From Pseudomonas anguilliseptica (GTDB lineage: Bacteria > Pseudomonadota > Gammaproteobacteria > Pseudomonadales > Pseudomonadaceae), in assembly GCF_900105355.1 (NCBI RefSeq), contig NZ_FNSC01000001.1, forward strand, positions 2,976,001-3,040,000: DNA of 64,000 bases, read 5' to 3'. A model generated the notes under the pieces. The model did not search any database. It saw only the letters and a list, made by a program, of their open reading frames with translations, and was not told where the DNA came from. The position numbers and the translations under genes were made by a program. Each line of letters begins with the position of its first letter. Positions within the stretch are counted from its first letter, which is position 1. Below, in pieces: positions 45,688 through 59,198 of this stretch.

Positions 45688-45942
45688 TTAACGGTCCGGC
45701 AGGGTGATGTTGAGTTCCAGAATGGAACAGCTGCCCTGGTTTTCCAGAGCAACCTGTACTTGATCCGAGTCGATGTTCACGTACTTGCGGATCACCTCGA
45801 CCAGCTCTTGCTGCAGGGCCGGCAGGTAGTCCGGCTGGCTGCGCTGGCCGCGCTCGTGGGCGACGATGATTTGCAGACGCTCTTTCGCAATGGACGCGGT
45901 GGTTTCTTTCTTGCGCTCACGAAAGAAGTCAAAAATGTTCAT
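45688..45942 (-). CDS. minE: Cell division topological specificity factor MinE
   Basis: 84 residues. The N-terminal MinD-binding amphipathic segment ([23 protein letters not shown]) and the dimer domain (IVAHERG ... [16 protein letters not shown]) are intact. MinE drives the pole-to-pole oscillation that keeps MinCD off midcell. Its ATG overlaps the minD stop by four bases. Confidence 0.97.
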   Translation of the reverse strand: MNIFDFFRERKKETTASIAKERLQIIVAHERGQRSQPDYLPALQQELVEVIRKYVNIDSDQVQVALENQGSCSILELNITLPDR

Positions 45943-46754
45943 TCACGACCTCCAAACAGGCGTTGCATGAATCCCTTCTTCTGCACATCGAGGAATCGAT
46001 GTGCAACTTCCTTGCCCAGCAGACGGTCAACCGCGTCGCTGTAGGCCTGGCCAGCGTCGCTCTGGTCGTCGAGGATCACCGGCACACCCTGGTTCGAGGC
46101 CTTGAGTACGGCTTGCGACTCCGGGATCACGCCGAGCAGGCGGATGGCGAGGATCTCCTCGACGTCTTCGACGCCGAGCATTTCGCCTTTTACCACGCGC
46201 TCAGGGTTGTAGCGGGTCAGCAGCAGGTGTTCCTTGATCGGCTCTTCGCCTTTCTCGGCGCGGCGCGATTTGCTCGCCAACAGGCCGAGCATGCGGTCCG
46301 AGTCACGAACCGAGGAGACTTCCGGGTTGGTCACGACAATCGCTTCATCGGCGAAATACATGGCCAGGTGCGCGCCTTTTTCGATACCGGCCGGCGAGTC
46401 GCAGACCACGTATTCGAAGTTTTCGCGCAGCTCGTTGATGATTTTCTCGACGCCTTCTTGAGTCAGCGCGTCCTTGTCACGGGTCTGGCTGGCAGCCAGC
46501 ACGTAGAGATTTTCCAGGCGCTTGTCTTTGATCAGGGCCTGGGTGAGGGTCGCTTCGCCGTTGACCACGTTGACGAAGTCGTACACCACGCGGCGTTCGC
46601 AGCCCATGATCAGGTCAAGGTTACGCAGGCCGACGTCGAAATCGACGATGACAGTCTTGTGCCCGCGCAGGGCGAGGCCGGTACCGATGGCAGCGCTGGT
46701 GGTGGTTTTACCGACGCCACCTTTGCCGGACGTAACAACGAGGATCTTGGCCAA
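45939..46754 (-). CDS. minD: Septum-site determining ATPase MinD
   Basis: 271 residues. The deviant Walker [10 protein letters not shown] is at 10-18, [16 protein letters not shown] gives the switch region and [10 protein letters not shown] the Walker B. The C-terminal amphipathic membrane-targeting helix is [11 protein letters not shown]. It recruits MinC to the membrane and is released by MinE. Located between minC and minE. Confidence 0.98.
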   Translation of the reverse strand: MAKILVVTSGKGGVGKTTTSAAIGTGLALRGHKTVIVDFDVGLRNLDLIMGCERRVVYDFVNVVNGEATLTQALIKDKRLENLYVLAASQTRDKDALTQEGVEKIINELRENFEYVVCDSPAGIEKGAHLAMYFADEAIVVTNPEVSSVRDSDRMLGLLASKSRRAEKGEEPIKEHLLLTRYNPERVVKGEMLGVEDVEEILAIRLLGVIPESQAVLKASNQGVPVILDDQSDAGQAYSDAVDRLLGKEVAHRFLDVQKKGFMQRLFGGRE

Positions 46755-46855
46755 GGTGATTCACCCCAAAATGTAGAAAAAACGCAGGTTTCCGTGGCCT
46801 ATCTCAGGCTTCCGGGTGCCCTGTCTGTGTCCTTGAAAAGTGGCGGCAGTATCCG

Positions 46856-47581
46856 TTAAAGGCGGGTGATGTTCAACACGTCACCCGACAGGCTGACATG
46901 CACCGCTTCGCCCCAGAGTGGGTCGCGGCGCAAGTCTTCGGCCACCTTGTATTGGCCGGCGATGGAGAGCAGTTCCGCGCCCATCTGCTGGCAGAAAATC
47001 CGCGCCTTGAGATTGCCCTTGATGCCGGCCAGTGCCCGGCCGCGCATCGGTGCGTAAACATGGATGTTGCCGTCGGCGAGAAGTTCCGCGCCGGCGCTGA
47101 CCGGGGTCAGGACGATCAGGTCGCCACCCTGGGCATATACCTGTTGGCCGCCGCGTACTGGGCTGGTGATGATTTTGCTCGGCTTGAACTCCGGTTCGGC
47201 GGGCTTTTCCGGCTTTGGTGGGGGCAGGTCGATCAAGCGTTCACGCGCGCCGGAGGGTGGCAGTACGGGTAAATCCAGCGCTTCGGCAGCGGCGATATCG
47301 GCTTCACGGTTGGCGCGGATCGCCAGGGTACGCAGGCCGTGCTTGCGGCAGACCGCCATCAGCTCGGCCAGATCCAGTACGCCTTCGCCTTCCGGCAGCT
47401 TGTCCAGGGCCAGTACCAGCGGGGTGTTGCTGAAGAAGGCTGGGGCCTGGGCGACTTTTTCGCTGAGCTGCTGGTCGAGGCGGGCGAGGTCGTTGTGCGC
47501 CAGCTGCATCACGGTGATGGCCAGCATGCTGCCTTTAAGCTGGAATACGGGGTCTTGCTCGAGGAGATCAGCTTGGCTCAT
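46856..47581 (-). CDS. minC: Septum-site determining protein MinC
   Basis: 241 residues. The N-terminal FtsZ-inhibiting domain is followed by a Pro-rich linker ([14 protein letters not shown]) and the C-terminal beta-helix domain ([31 protein letters not shown]) that binds MinD. It blocks FtsZ rings near the poles. The 101-base gap to minD contains no other gene. Divergent from lpxL. Confidence 0.96.
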   Translation of the reverse strand: MSQADLLEQDPVFQLKGSMLAITVMQLAHNDLARLDQQLSEKVAQAPAFFSNTPLVLALDKLPEGEGVLDLAELMAVCRKHGLRTLAIRANREADIAAAEALDLPVLPPSGARERLIDLPPPKPEKPAEPEFKPSKIITSPVRGGQQVYAQGGDLIVLTPVSAGAELLADGNIHVYAPMRGRALAGIKGNLKARIFCQQMGAELLSIAGQYKVAEDLRRDPLWGEAVHVSLSGDVLNITRL

Positions 47582-47738
47582 GGTCTGCCTGATACGGCCC
47601 TTATTTAGGAACTGGGGGAAAAGTAAGCCGGACTTATAGCGAGAACGCCGCGCGCTCGCAAGTTCGCGCCGCGAAACCAGGCGGCGGACAAACTCCTGAT
47701 AGAATGCCGCGCTTTATTGCGTGCCTTGGACCTGTGTT

Positions 47739-48665
47739 ATGGATCGCCCAGTATTTCGCACTTATTTCCTGCATCCGCGTTTTTGGCTGTTGTGGCTGGG
47801 CCTGGGCCTGCTGTGGCTGGTCGCCCAGCTGCCTTATAAGGTGCTGTTGTGGCTGGGCCGCTGCCTGGGTCGGGTGATGTATCGCCTGGCCAGTTCGCGG
47901 CGCAAGATTGCCGCGCGCAATCTGGAACTGTGTTTCCCGCAGATGCCCGCCGCCGAGCGCGAAGCGCTATTAAAGGAAAACTTCGCCTCCACCGGCATCA
48001 CCTTCTTTGAAATGGCTATCGCCTGGTGGTGGCCCGCCGAGCGCCTGCGTCGCCTGGGCAGCATCGAAGGCCTGGAGCATCTGCGTCAGGCCGAGGCCGA
48101 CGGCCAGGGTGTGATCCTTATGGCGCTGCATTTCACCACCCTGGAAATGGGCGGCGGCCTGCTCGGTATGGCGCAGAACATGTACGGCATGTACCGCCCG
48201 CACAAGAATCCGCTGTTCGACTACATGCAGCGTCGCGGTCGCGAGCAGCGTCTGCTCGGGGTGATTGGTCGTGATGACGTGCGCGGCATGCTCAAGCTGC
48301 TGCGCGCCGGTGGGGTGGTCTGGTATGCACCGGATCAGGATTACGGCGCCCAGCGCAGTGTATTTGTGCCGCTGTTCGGAGTACCTGCGGCTACCGTCAC
48401 CGCCACCAGCAAGTTCGCCCGTATGGGGCGTGCTCAGGTGATTCCTTTTACCCAGCAGCGTTTGCTCGATGGCCAGGGCTATCGCCTGGTGATTCATCCA
48501 CCGCTGGCGGACTTCCCCACCGACAGCGAAGAGGCCGACTGTCTGCGCGTCAATCAGTGGATCGAACAGGCTATCAGCGCCTGCCCCGAGCAGTATCTAT
48601 GGGCGCACCGACGCTTCAAGACGCGGCCCGAAGGCGAGCCGAAGCTCTATAAGAAGAAACGTTAG
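47739..48665 (+). CDS. Lipid A biosynthesis lauroyl acyltransferase (HtrB/LpxL)
   Basis: 308 residues from ATG 47739. A membrane anchor lies near the N-terminus (FWLLWLGLGLLWLVAQLPYKVLLWLG). The acyltransferase H(X)4(D/E) motif is ALHFTTLEMGG, followed by YRPHKNPLFDYMQRRGREQRL and YAPDQDYG. It adds a secondary acyl chain to lipid A at the inner membrane. A TAGAAT -10-like box lies at about 47699. It is transcribed away from minC. Confidence 0.9.
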   Translation: MDRPVFRTYFLHPRFWLLWLGLGLLWLVAQLPYKVLLWLGRCLGRVMYRLASSRRKIAARNLELCFPQMPAAEREALLKENFASTGITFFEMAIAWWWPAERLRRLGSIEGLEHLRQAEADGQGVILMALHFTTLEMGGGLLGMAQNMYGMYRPHKNPLFDYMQRRGREQRLLGVIGRDDVRGMLKLLRAGGVVWYAPDQDYGAQRSVFVPLFGVPAATVTATSKFARMGRAQVIPFTQQRLLDGQGYRLVIHPPLADFPTDSEEADCLRVNQWIEQAISACPEQYLWAHRRFKTRPEGEPKLYKKKR

Positions 48666-48667
48666 AG

Positions 48668-48685
48668 CCGCCATCCAATTGGCGG
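48668..48685 (+). terminator. Weak hairpin after lpxL
   Basis: CCGCCA and TGGCGG pair with a six-base loop just after the stop codon and are followed by GTTGTTG rather than a T-run, so termination strength is doubtful. Confidence 0.35.
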
Positions 48686-48779
48686 GTTGTTGCGCTGAAG
48701 TGAGGTTTCTTGGCGTTGGGCTGTTCCGTGTGCGCCAGGCTGACTCCTATACTGGCTGAAAAACAATAGGAAACAGCCT

Positions 48780-49982
48780 ATGCCGCACACTGCTTCAACC
48801 AATAAGCCGGTTACCGGGCTGATTCTCTCCGGCGGTGGCGCACGGGCGGCCTATCAGGTTGGCGTGTTGTCGGCGATTGCCGACTTGCTGCCCAACGCCG
48901 CGCATAATCCCTTTCCGGTTATCGTCGGCACTTCGGCTGGTGCCATCAATGCGGTGGGGCTGGCCTGCGGGGCGTTGCACTTCACCGAGGCGGTGCGTCG
49001 GCTGACTAGCGTCTGGCAGGGTTTTCATACTCATCAGGTATACCGCAGTGATTGGCCGGGCGTGTTGCGCCAGGCCAGTCGCTTTATTGGCCACAGCTTG
49101 CTCGGGCTGGGCAGCCAGGTGCCGGTGGCGTTGCTCGACAGTTCGCCGCTGGCCGATCTGCTCGGGCGCGAGCTGGATTTCAGTGGGATCGCCGCGGCCG
49201 TGCGCCATCGCCAATTGCGCGCAGTGGCGGTGACTGCATTCGGTTATGAAACCGGTCAGGCGGTGACCTTCTATCAAGGCCGCGCCACTATCGATCCCTG
49301 GTTTCGCCACCGTCGGGTCGGTGTGCCAACCCGCCTGGCCCTCGAGCATCTGCTGGCCAGTGCCTCGATTCCGTTGATATTTCCGCCGGTAAAGATCAAC
49401 CGTGAATACTTCGGCGACGGTGCGGTGCGTCAGTCCGCGCCGATTAGCCCGGCTCTGCATTTGGGTGCGACGCGGGTGCTGGTGGTTGGGGTCAGTGGCA
49501 ATCCGGCCGGGCCGCAGGCTCAGCTGCCGGTAGTGCGGCCGCAGCACAGCCGGCCGCCGAGCCTGGCGCAGATCTGTGGGCATATGCTCAACAGCACCTT
49601 TATTGACAGCCTGGAAAGCGATATCGAATTGCTTGAGCGGCTTAATCAGATGGGCAGGTTGATTCCCGCCGAAAGCCATCCACGTGGCTTGGGCCTCAAG
49701 CCGGTGGATGTGCTGGTGATTTCTCCCAGCCAGCCGCTGGACCTGATCGCCGCGCGCCATCGCCATGAGCTGCCCAAGGCCCTGCGCCTTTTCTTGCGTG
49801 GCCCAGGGGCAACCAAAGCCAGCGGGGCAGGGGTGCTGAGTTACCTGCTGTTCGAGCCGGGTTACTGCAACGAGCTGATTGAGCTGGGTTATCAGGACGC
49901 CATGACGCAGAAAGCTCGCCTGATCGAGTTTCTCTGCCTGGACAGCCCGCCGGTACCGGCGGTAATTCCGGTAACCGCTTAG
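48780..49982 (+). CDS. Patatin-like phospholipase
   Basis: 400 residues with an AGGAAACAG ribosome site. The oxyanion loop is GGGARAAYQVG, the nucleophile elbow GTSAGAIN, and the catalytic Asp lies in FGDGAVRQ: a complete Ser-Asp dyad. The C-terminal part (LFEPGYCNELIELGYQDA) is shared with other pseudomonad patatins. No signal peptide, so it is cytoplasmic or membrane-associated. Probable lipid acyl hydrolase; the physiological role is unknown. Confidence 0.92.
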   Translation: MPHTASTNKPVTGLILSGGGARAAYQVGVLSAIADLLPNAAHNPFPVIVGTSAGAINAVGLACGALHFTEAVRRLTSVWQGFHTHQVYRSDWPGVLRQASRFIGHSLLGLGSQVPVALLDSSPLADLLGRELDFSGIAAAVRHRQLRAVAVTAFGYETGQAVTFYQGRATIDPWFRHRRVGVPTRLALEHLLASASIPLIFPPVKINREYFGDGAVRQSAPISPALHLGATRVLVVGVSGNPAGPQAQLPVVRPQHSRPPSLAQICGHMLNSTFIDSLESDIELLERLNQMGRLIPAESHPRGLGLKPVDVLVISPSQPLDLIAARHRHELPKALRLFLRGPGATKASGAGVLSYLLFEPGYCNELIELGYQDAMTQKARLIEFLCLDSPPVPAVIPVTA

Positions 49983-50103
49983 CCAGGCCATCACCTTTTG
50001 TTTGATCCCGGCCGCCTGCGCGGCCGAATTCCTTTTCCGCGTGGCCGAGAAAACCGCGCCAAGGCGGGTGGCTGCATTTAAACTGCGCCTTCCCGATGCT
50101 TTC

Positions 50104-50169
50104 TGTCGCATTTGCGAAGCAGCGGATTTCCTCGGGTTGGCGCTATAAGAAGTTGTCGCATGGCGGCAA
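50104..50169 (+). promoter_or_regulatory. Two ArgR half-sites upstream of the aru operon
   Basis: TGTCGC-N8-AA, the Pseudomonas ArgR half-site pattern, is matched exactly at 50154-50169 (TGTCGCATGGCGGCAA) and nearly at 50104-50119 (TGTCGCATTTGCGAAG). They lie in the same orientation 50 bases apart, upstream of the aruC start. ArgR with arginine induces this operon in P. aeruginosa. Confidence 0.7.
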
Positions 50170-50218
50170 TGCCGGCCCCGGATCAGTCCCTACAATCCTT
50201 CACATCGCCTGCTATTGA

Positions 50219-51469
<1,251 letters not shown>

Positions 51470-51642
51470 TTGCCGGCCTGGCCTGCCGTTATACGGCAGG
51501 TCAGGCTGCGCTTGCTCGACCCACGGATGGGTTGAGCTAACAGCAAGGAAGCCTGTCTCTGTGTGTGCCGCAGTTGTGTTGCGGTTTTCTCTGAGCCGTC
51601 CGCGTTGGGCTGCTTGGAGCTTTTATCAAAAGGAGTGGCACC

Positions 51643-52659
51643 ATGCTGGTGATGCGCCCCGCGCAAATGGCCGACCTCACTGAAGTGCAGCGTCTCGCCG
51701 CGGACAGCCCGGTTGGTGTGACTTCACTGCCGGACGATGCCGATCGTCTGCGCGAAAAGATTGCTGCCTCGGAGGCCTCGTTTTCCGCCGAAGTCAGCTT
51801 CAACGGTGAAGAAAGCTACTTCTTCGTTCTCGAAGACAGCGAGAGCGGCCGCCTGGTTGGTTGCTCCGGCATCGTTGCTTCGGCCGGCTACTCCGAGCCG
51901 TTTTACAGCTTCCGTAACGAAACCTTTGTGCACAACTCCCGTGAGCTGAAGATCCATAACAAGATCCACGTGCTCTCGCTGTGCCACGACCTCACCGGTA
52001 ACAGCCTGCTGACCAGCTTCTACGTCGAGCGGCCGCTGGTGAACACCGCCTGGTCGGAACTCAATTCGCGCGGTCGCCTGCTGTTTCTCGCCAACCACCC
52101 GGAGCGCTTTGCCGATGCGCTGGTGGTGGAGATTGTCGGTTACAGCGACGAGGCCGGTGATTCGCCGTTCTGGGATGCCGTGGGGCGTAACTTCTTCGAT
52201 ATGAACTACACCGAGGCCGAGCGCCTGTGTGGTCTGAAAAGCCGCACCTTCCTCGCCGAGTTGATGCCGCATTACCCGATCTACGTGCCGCTGTTGCCTG
52301 ATGAGGCGCAAGAAGCCATGGGTCAGGTGCATCCGCGGGCGCAGATCAGCTTCGACATCCTCATGCGTGAAGGTTTCGAGACTGACCATTACATCGACAT
52401 CTTCGATGGCGGCCCGACCCTGCACGCGCGCACCTCGGGTATCCGCTCGATTGCCCAGAGCCGCGTGGTGCCGGTGCGCATCGGCGAGCCTGGCAAAGGC
52501 GGGCGGCCGTACCTGGTCAGCAACGGCCAGCTGCAGGATTTCCGCGCGATTGTTGCGGAGCTGGATTGGGTGCCGGGTAAGCCGGTCACCTTGAGTGTTG
52601 CGGCCGCCGAGGCCTTGGGCGTCGGCGAGGGCGTCAGCGTACGCCTGGTTGCGGTTTAA
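51643..52659 (+). CDS. aruF: Arginine N-succinyltransferase, alpha subunit
   Basis: 338 residues with an AAGGAG site. The family is recognised from [67 protein letters not shown] and the C-terminal [14 protein letters not shown]. It transfers succinyl from succinyl-CoA to the alpha-amino group of arginine (and ornithine) as a heterodimer with AruG, the first step of the pathway. The two subunit genes are paralogues lying 11 bases apart. Confidence 0.96.
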   Translation: MLVMRPAQMADLTEVQRLAADSPVGVTSLPDDADRLREKIAASEASFSAEVSFNGEESYFFVLEDSESGRLVGCSGIVASAGYSEPFYSFRNETFVHNSRELKIHNKIHVLSLCHDLTGNSLLTSFYVERPLVNTAWSELNSRGRLLFLANHPERFADALVVEIVGYSDEAGDSPFWDAVGRNFFDMNYTEAERLCGLKSRTFLAELMPHYPIYVPLLPDEAQEAMGQVHPRAQISFDILMREGFETDHYIDIFDGGPTLHARTSGIRSIAQSRVVPVRIGEPGKGGRPYLVSNGQLQDFRAIVAELDWVPGKPVTLSVAAAEALGVGEGVSVRLVAV

Positions 52660-52670
52660 GGAGTTAGCGC

Positions 52671-53670
52671 ATGATCGTTCGTCCCGTCCGCAGCGCCGAT
52701 CTGCCGGCCCTGTTTCAGCTGGCGCGCAGTACCGGCGCTGGTTTGACTACGCTGCCGCCAATGAGGAGCGCCTGGCGCACCGCGTTGGCTGGGCCGAGAA
52801 AACCTTCCGTGGCGAAGCCGCGCGTGCCGATGCCGACTACCTGTTCGTGCTCGAAGACGACAACGGCGAGGTGGTCGGTATCTCCGCCGTCGCCGGCGCC
52901 GTTGGCCTGCGCGAGCCCTGGTACAACTACCGGGTCGGTCTGACCGTCAGCGCCTCGCAGGAGCTGAACATCCACCGGCAGGTGCCCACGCTGTTTCTGG
53001 CCAACGACCTGACCGGCAACTCCGAGTTGTGCTCGCTGTTTTTGCGCAGTGACCAGCGCAGTGGCCTGAATGGCCGGCTGTTGTCGAAGGCGCGCTTTCT
53101 GTTTATTGCCGAATTCCGTGAGCTGTTCGGCGACAAGGTGATTGCCGAGATGCGCGGCATGTCCGATGAGCAGGGCCGTTCACCGTTCTGGGAAAGCCTG
53201 GGGCGGCACTTCTTCAAGATGGATTTCTGCCAGGCCGACTACCTCACCGGCGTGGGCAACAAGGCCTTTATTGCCGAGCTGATGCCCAAGTTTCCGCTCT
53301 ATACCTGCTTCCTCTCGGAGGATGCGCGCAACATCATTGGTCGCGTGCATCCGGACACCGAGCCGGCGCTGGCCATGCTCAAGGGCGAGGGGTTCAGCTA
53401 CCAGGGCTATGTCGACATCTTTGACGCCGGCCCGGCCATCGAGGCCGAAACTGCGAAAATTCGTGCCGTGCAGGACAGTCAGGTGCTGGTGTTGGCCGTC
53501 GGCACCCCAGGTGATGACGCCCCGCAGTTTCTGATCCACAACCGCAAGCGCGAAGACTGCCGGATTACCGCAGCGCCGGCACCCTGGTGGTCGACGCGCA
53601 GACCGCCAAGCGTCTACGGCTGTCGGCGGGCGATCAGGTGCGAGCGGTCGCGGTTTCTGCTCGCGGCTAA
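52671..53670 (+). pseudogene. aruG: Arginine N-succinyltransferase, beta subunit, with two frameshifts
   Basis: ATG 52671 starts [20 protein letters not shown]. The frame slips at GCTGCCGCCAAT (52754-52760); one added G gives [14 protein letters not shown], and the remainder then matches AruG ([48 protein letters not shown]). A second slip near 53571-53585 separates [10 protein letters not shown] from [20 protein letters not shown], which ends at TAA 53668. Corrected length is about 335-345 residues. An intact operon around it argues for sequence error rather than gene loss, because AruF needs this partner. Confidence 0.88.
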
Positions 53671-53756
53671 AGGCTGCTTTCCCAAGTAGTGCGACGCAGC
53701 TGTCTCTATTTGCCGATCCGGCGCAGGCCGGGTCTAAACCTTGCTGGGAGTGATAA

Positions 53757-56572
<2,816 letters not shown>

Positions 56573-56588
56573 TTGAGTACTTATTACC

Positions 56589-56876
56589 ATGTCCGACGCC
56601 CTGCAACTGATCCTCGAAGACACCGATGGCACCCAGCTGGAAACCTCCTGCACGCGGTTTGCCGTAGTCTGGCAGGGTAAGGAAATCTGGATTCAGCAGG
56701 TCGGTAACGGCCAGCTGATGATCGGTGTAGACGTGGAGGAGGGCGACACCGAATACGCCAACCTGCTGCTGCGCCCACTGGCTACCAACCTGGTCAGCCT
56801 GGAGCTGGAAATGGAAGCCGCCGGCCTGGACGAAGACGACGATCACGTGCACGGCCCTGACTGCAATCACGATTGA
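56589..56876 (+). CDS. Conserved small acidic protein within the aru operon
   Basis: 95 residues, 16 bases after aruB and 10 before aruE. A gene of this kind occupies the same place in P. aeruginosa. The body is beta-rich ([29 protein letters not shown]), and the C-terminus is a tail of Asp, Glu, His and Cys ([15 protein letters not shown]) that could bind metal. No known domain or function. Confidence 0.8.
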   Translation: MSDALQLILEDTDGTQLETSCTRFAVVWQGKEIWIQQVGNGQLMIGVDVEEGDTEYANLLLRPLATNLVSLELEMEAAGLDEDDDHVHGPDCNHD

Positions 56877-56886
56877 GGAAACGCCC

Positions 56887-57897
56887 ATGCTTGCCCTCGG
56901 CAAACTGCTTGAACTGACCCTCGCCGGCCACGAACCGGCAGCGAAGATTCAGCTGACCCCCGAGGGCACGCGTTTGCGTTGGCTGGCCGAAGGCGCATTG
57001 GAGATAACGCCGCCGGTGGCCAGCGACAATGGCCTGGATCTGCTGCTGTCTGCAGGCATCCATGGCAACGAAACCGCGCCGATTGAATTGCTCGACCGCC
57101 TGCTGCAAGGCATCGCTCGCAACCAGCTGAAATCGCGTGCGCGCATTCTCTTTCTGTTCGGTAACCCCGCCGCCATGCGCAGCGGTGAGCGTTATATCGA
57201 GCAGGACATCAACCGCTTGTTCAACGGCCGCCACGATCAGCACGCAGGCGCGGAAGCGTTGCGCGCCTGTGATCTGGAACATCTGGCTGCAACCTTCTTC
57301 AGCAAGCCGGATCGCACCCGTCTGCATTACGACCTGCACACCGCGATTCGCGCGTCTAAGATCGAGCAGTTCGCCCTCTATCCCTTTCAGGAAGGCCGCC
57401 CGCGCAGCCAGCGCGAACTGGCGCGCTTGAGCGCAGCCGGAATCGAAGCGGTGCTGCTGCACAACAAGAGTTCGATCACCTTCAGCGCCTACACCTATAC
57501 CCAGCTGGGTGCGGAGGCCTTCACCCTGGAACTGGGAAAGGCGCGGTCGTTCGGGCAGAACGAACTGGTCAACCTTGATCTGCTTGAGCAGCATTTGCGG
57601 GCGCTGATCGAGGGCCGCGAGCCAGAAGGTGCCGCTGATGATCTGGGCGAGCTGAAGTTATTTGCCGTAGCGCGCGAGGTGATCAAACACAGCGACGCCT
57701 TCAAGCTGCACCTGCCGGCGGATATCGAGAACTTCAGCGAATTGCCACTTGGCTACCTGTTGGCCGAGGATCTGGCCGATACCCGCTGGGTGGTGGATGA
57801 GCCGGGTGCCCGCATCATCTTCCCCAATCCCAAGGTCAAGAACGGTCTGCGCGCCGGTATCCTGATCGTCCCCGCCGAAGATGTGCAGCTGGCTTGA
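56887..57897 (+). CDS. aruE: Succinylglutamate desuccinylase
   Basis: 336 residues. M14-like zinc hydrolase: the ligand motif [13 protein letters not shown] (H and E), [10 protein letters not shown], and the third ligand His in [11 protein letters not shown]. The catalytic Glu is in [16 protein letters not shown]. It releases glutamate and succinate, closing the arginine succinyltransferase pathway. Last gene of the operon; a repeat follows directly. Confidence 0.96.
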   Translation: MLALGKLLELTLAGHEPAAKIQLTPEGTRLRWLAEGALEITPPVASDNGLDLLLSAGIHGNETAPIELLDRLLQGIARNQLKSRARILFLFGNPAAMRSGERYIEQDINRLFNGRHDQHAGAEALRACDLEHLAATFFSKPDRTRLHYDLHTAIRASKIEQFALYPFQEGRPRSQRELARLSAAGIEAVLLHNKSSITFSAYTYTQLGAEAFTLELGKARSFGQNELVNLDLLEQHLRALIEGREPEGAADDLGELKLFAVAREVIKHSDAFKLHLPADIENFSELPLGYLLAEDLADTRWVVDEPGARIIFPNPKVKNGLRAGILIVPAEDVQLA

Positions 57898-57901
57898 TCC
57901 A

Positions 57902-57976
57902 GTAGGGTGGATGGCGCTTTATCCATCCGCCAATTGATGCACGCAAGGTGGATGAAAAAGGCGTCATCCACCCTAC
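57902..57976. repeat. GTAGGGTGGAT-type repeat with inverted ends
   Basis: GTAGGGTGGATGGCGCTTTA at one end and GGCGTCATCCACCCTAC at the other form inverted termini around a short spacer. This is a compact relative of the repeats at 34064 and 35812, placed between aruE and ltaE. Confidence 0.85.
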
Positions 57977-58072
57977 ACATCTGTCCTGCGTTTTCTTACC
58001 TGATCTGTACCTTGTTTGCCTGTGTGGCGCGCTTTAGCATCGGGCTTTAGCCTCATCTAAGGACTGCCCGCC

Positions 58073-59077
58073 ATGCCCGTTATCGACCTGCGCAGCGACA
58101 CCGTCACCCAGCCGACCCCTGGCATGCGCGAGGCCATGCAGGCCGCCGAACTGGGCGATGACGTGTATGGCGAAGACCCCACGGTCAATCACCTGGAGCA
58201 GTTTCTGGCCGCCGAGCTGGGCTTTGCTGCCGCGCTGTTTGTACCCACCGGTACCATGAGTAACCTGCTCGGGCTGATGGCCCATTGCGCGCGTGGCGAC
58301 GAATATATCGTCGGTCAGCAGGCGCATACCTATAAGTACGAAGGCGGCGGCGCGGCGGTGCTGGGCTCGATCCAGCCGCAGCCGATCGATGGCGAAGCCG
58401 ATGGCTCGCTGGACTTGGCCAAGGTCGAAGCAGCAATCAAACAGGATGACTTCCACTTCGCCCGCACCCGCCTGCTGGCACTGGAAAACACCATGCAGGG
58501 CAAGGTACTGCCGCAGGCTTATCTGCAGGCGGCGCGTGAGTTGTGCACGCGACGTGGCTTGGCTCTGCATCTCGACGGCGCGCGTTTGTATAACGCGGCG
58601 GTCAAGCTGGGCGTGCCTGCGCGGGAAATCACTCAATACTTCGATTCGGTCTCGGTGTGCCTGTCCAAGGGCCTTGGCGCACCGATGGGCTCGGTGCTGT
58701 GCGGCTCAGCCGAGTTGATCGGTAAGGCGCGGCGGCTGCGCAAGATGGTCGGCGGCGGCATGCGTCAAGCCGGCATGCTCGCGGCGGCCGGTTTGTATGC
58801 GCTGCAGCATCAGGTTTCGCGCTTGGCTGAGGATCATGCCAATGCCGAGCGCTTGGCCGCAGGCTTGCGTGAGCTGGGTTATGCGGTGGAGCCGGTGCAG
58901 ACCAATATGGTCTACGCCCAGGCGGGTGAACAGGCCGGCGCGCTGAAGGCCTTCTGCGCCGAGCGCGGGATCAAGCTCACTGCTGCGCCGCGGCTGCGCA
59001 TGGTCACGCATTTGGATATTGCCGCTGCGGATATCGATCAGGTGGTGGCAGCCTTCGCCAAATTTCGCCGGAGTTGA
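58073..59077 (+). CDS. ltaE: Low-specificity L-threonine aldolase
   Basis: 334 residues. PLP-dependent beta-eliminating lyase fold: [59 protein letters not shown] and the PLP lysine in [16 protein letters not shown]. It cleaves L-threonine and L-allo-threonine to glycine and acetaldehyde. It stands between aruE and alaS, as in other pseudomonads. Confidence 0.95.
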   Translation: MPVIDLRSDTVTQPTPGMREAMQAAELGDDVYGEDPTVNHLEQFLAAELGFAAALFVPTGTMSNLLGLMAHCARGDEYIVGQQAHTYKYEGGGAAVLGSIQPQPIDGEADGSLDLAKVEAAIKQDDFHFARTRLLALENTMQGKVLPQAYLQAARELCTRRGLALHLDGARLYNAAVKLGVPAREITQYFDSVSVCLSKGLGAPMGSVLCGSAELIGKARRLRKMVGGGMRQAGMLAAAGLYALQHQVSRLAEDHANAERLAAGLRELGYAVEPVQTNMVYAQAGEQAGALKAFCAERGIKLTAAPRLRMVTHLDIAAADIDQVVAAFAKFRRS

Positions 59078-59143
59078 TTGTCTTGGCGCGATGAATAGTC
59101 GCTCTCTATCAATAAAGGCACTAGCCCCCTAGCGCAGGCCCGA

Positions 59144-59149
59144 TATAAT
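59144..59149 (+). promoter_or_regulatory. Perfect -10 box upstream of alaS
   Basis: TATAAT at 59144-59149, 50 bases before the alaS start. The matching -35 is poor (CTAGCC at 17-bp spacing), so extra activation may be needed. Confidence 0.45.
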
Positions 59150-59198
59150 GCGGCCCTTTGCCGGCTTTGTCGTGGCCGCTGGTTTTTGGAAGATTCCT

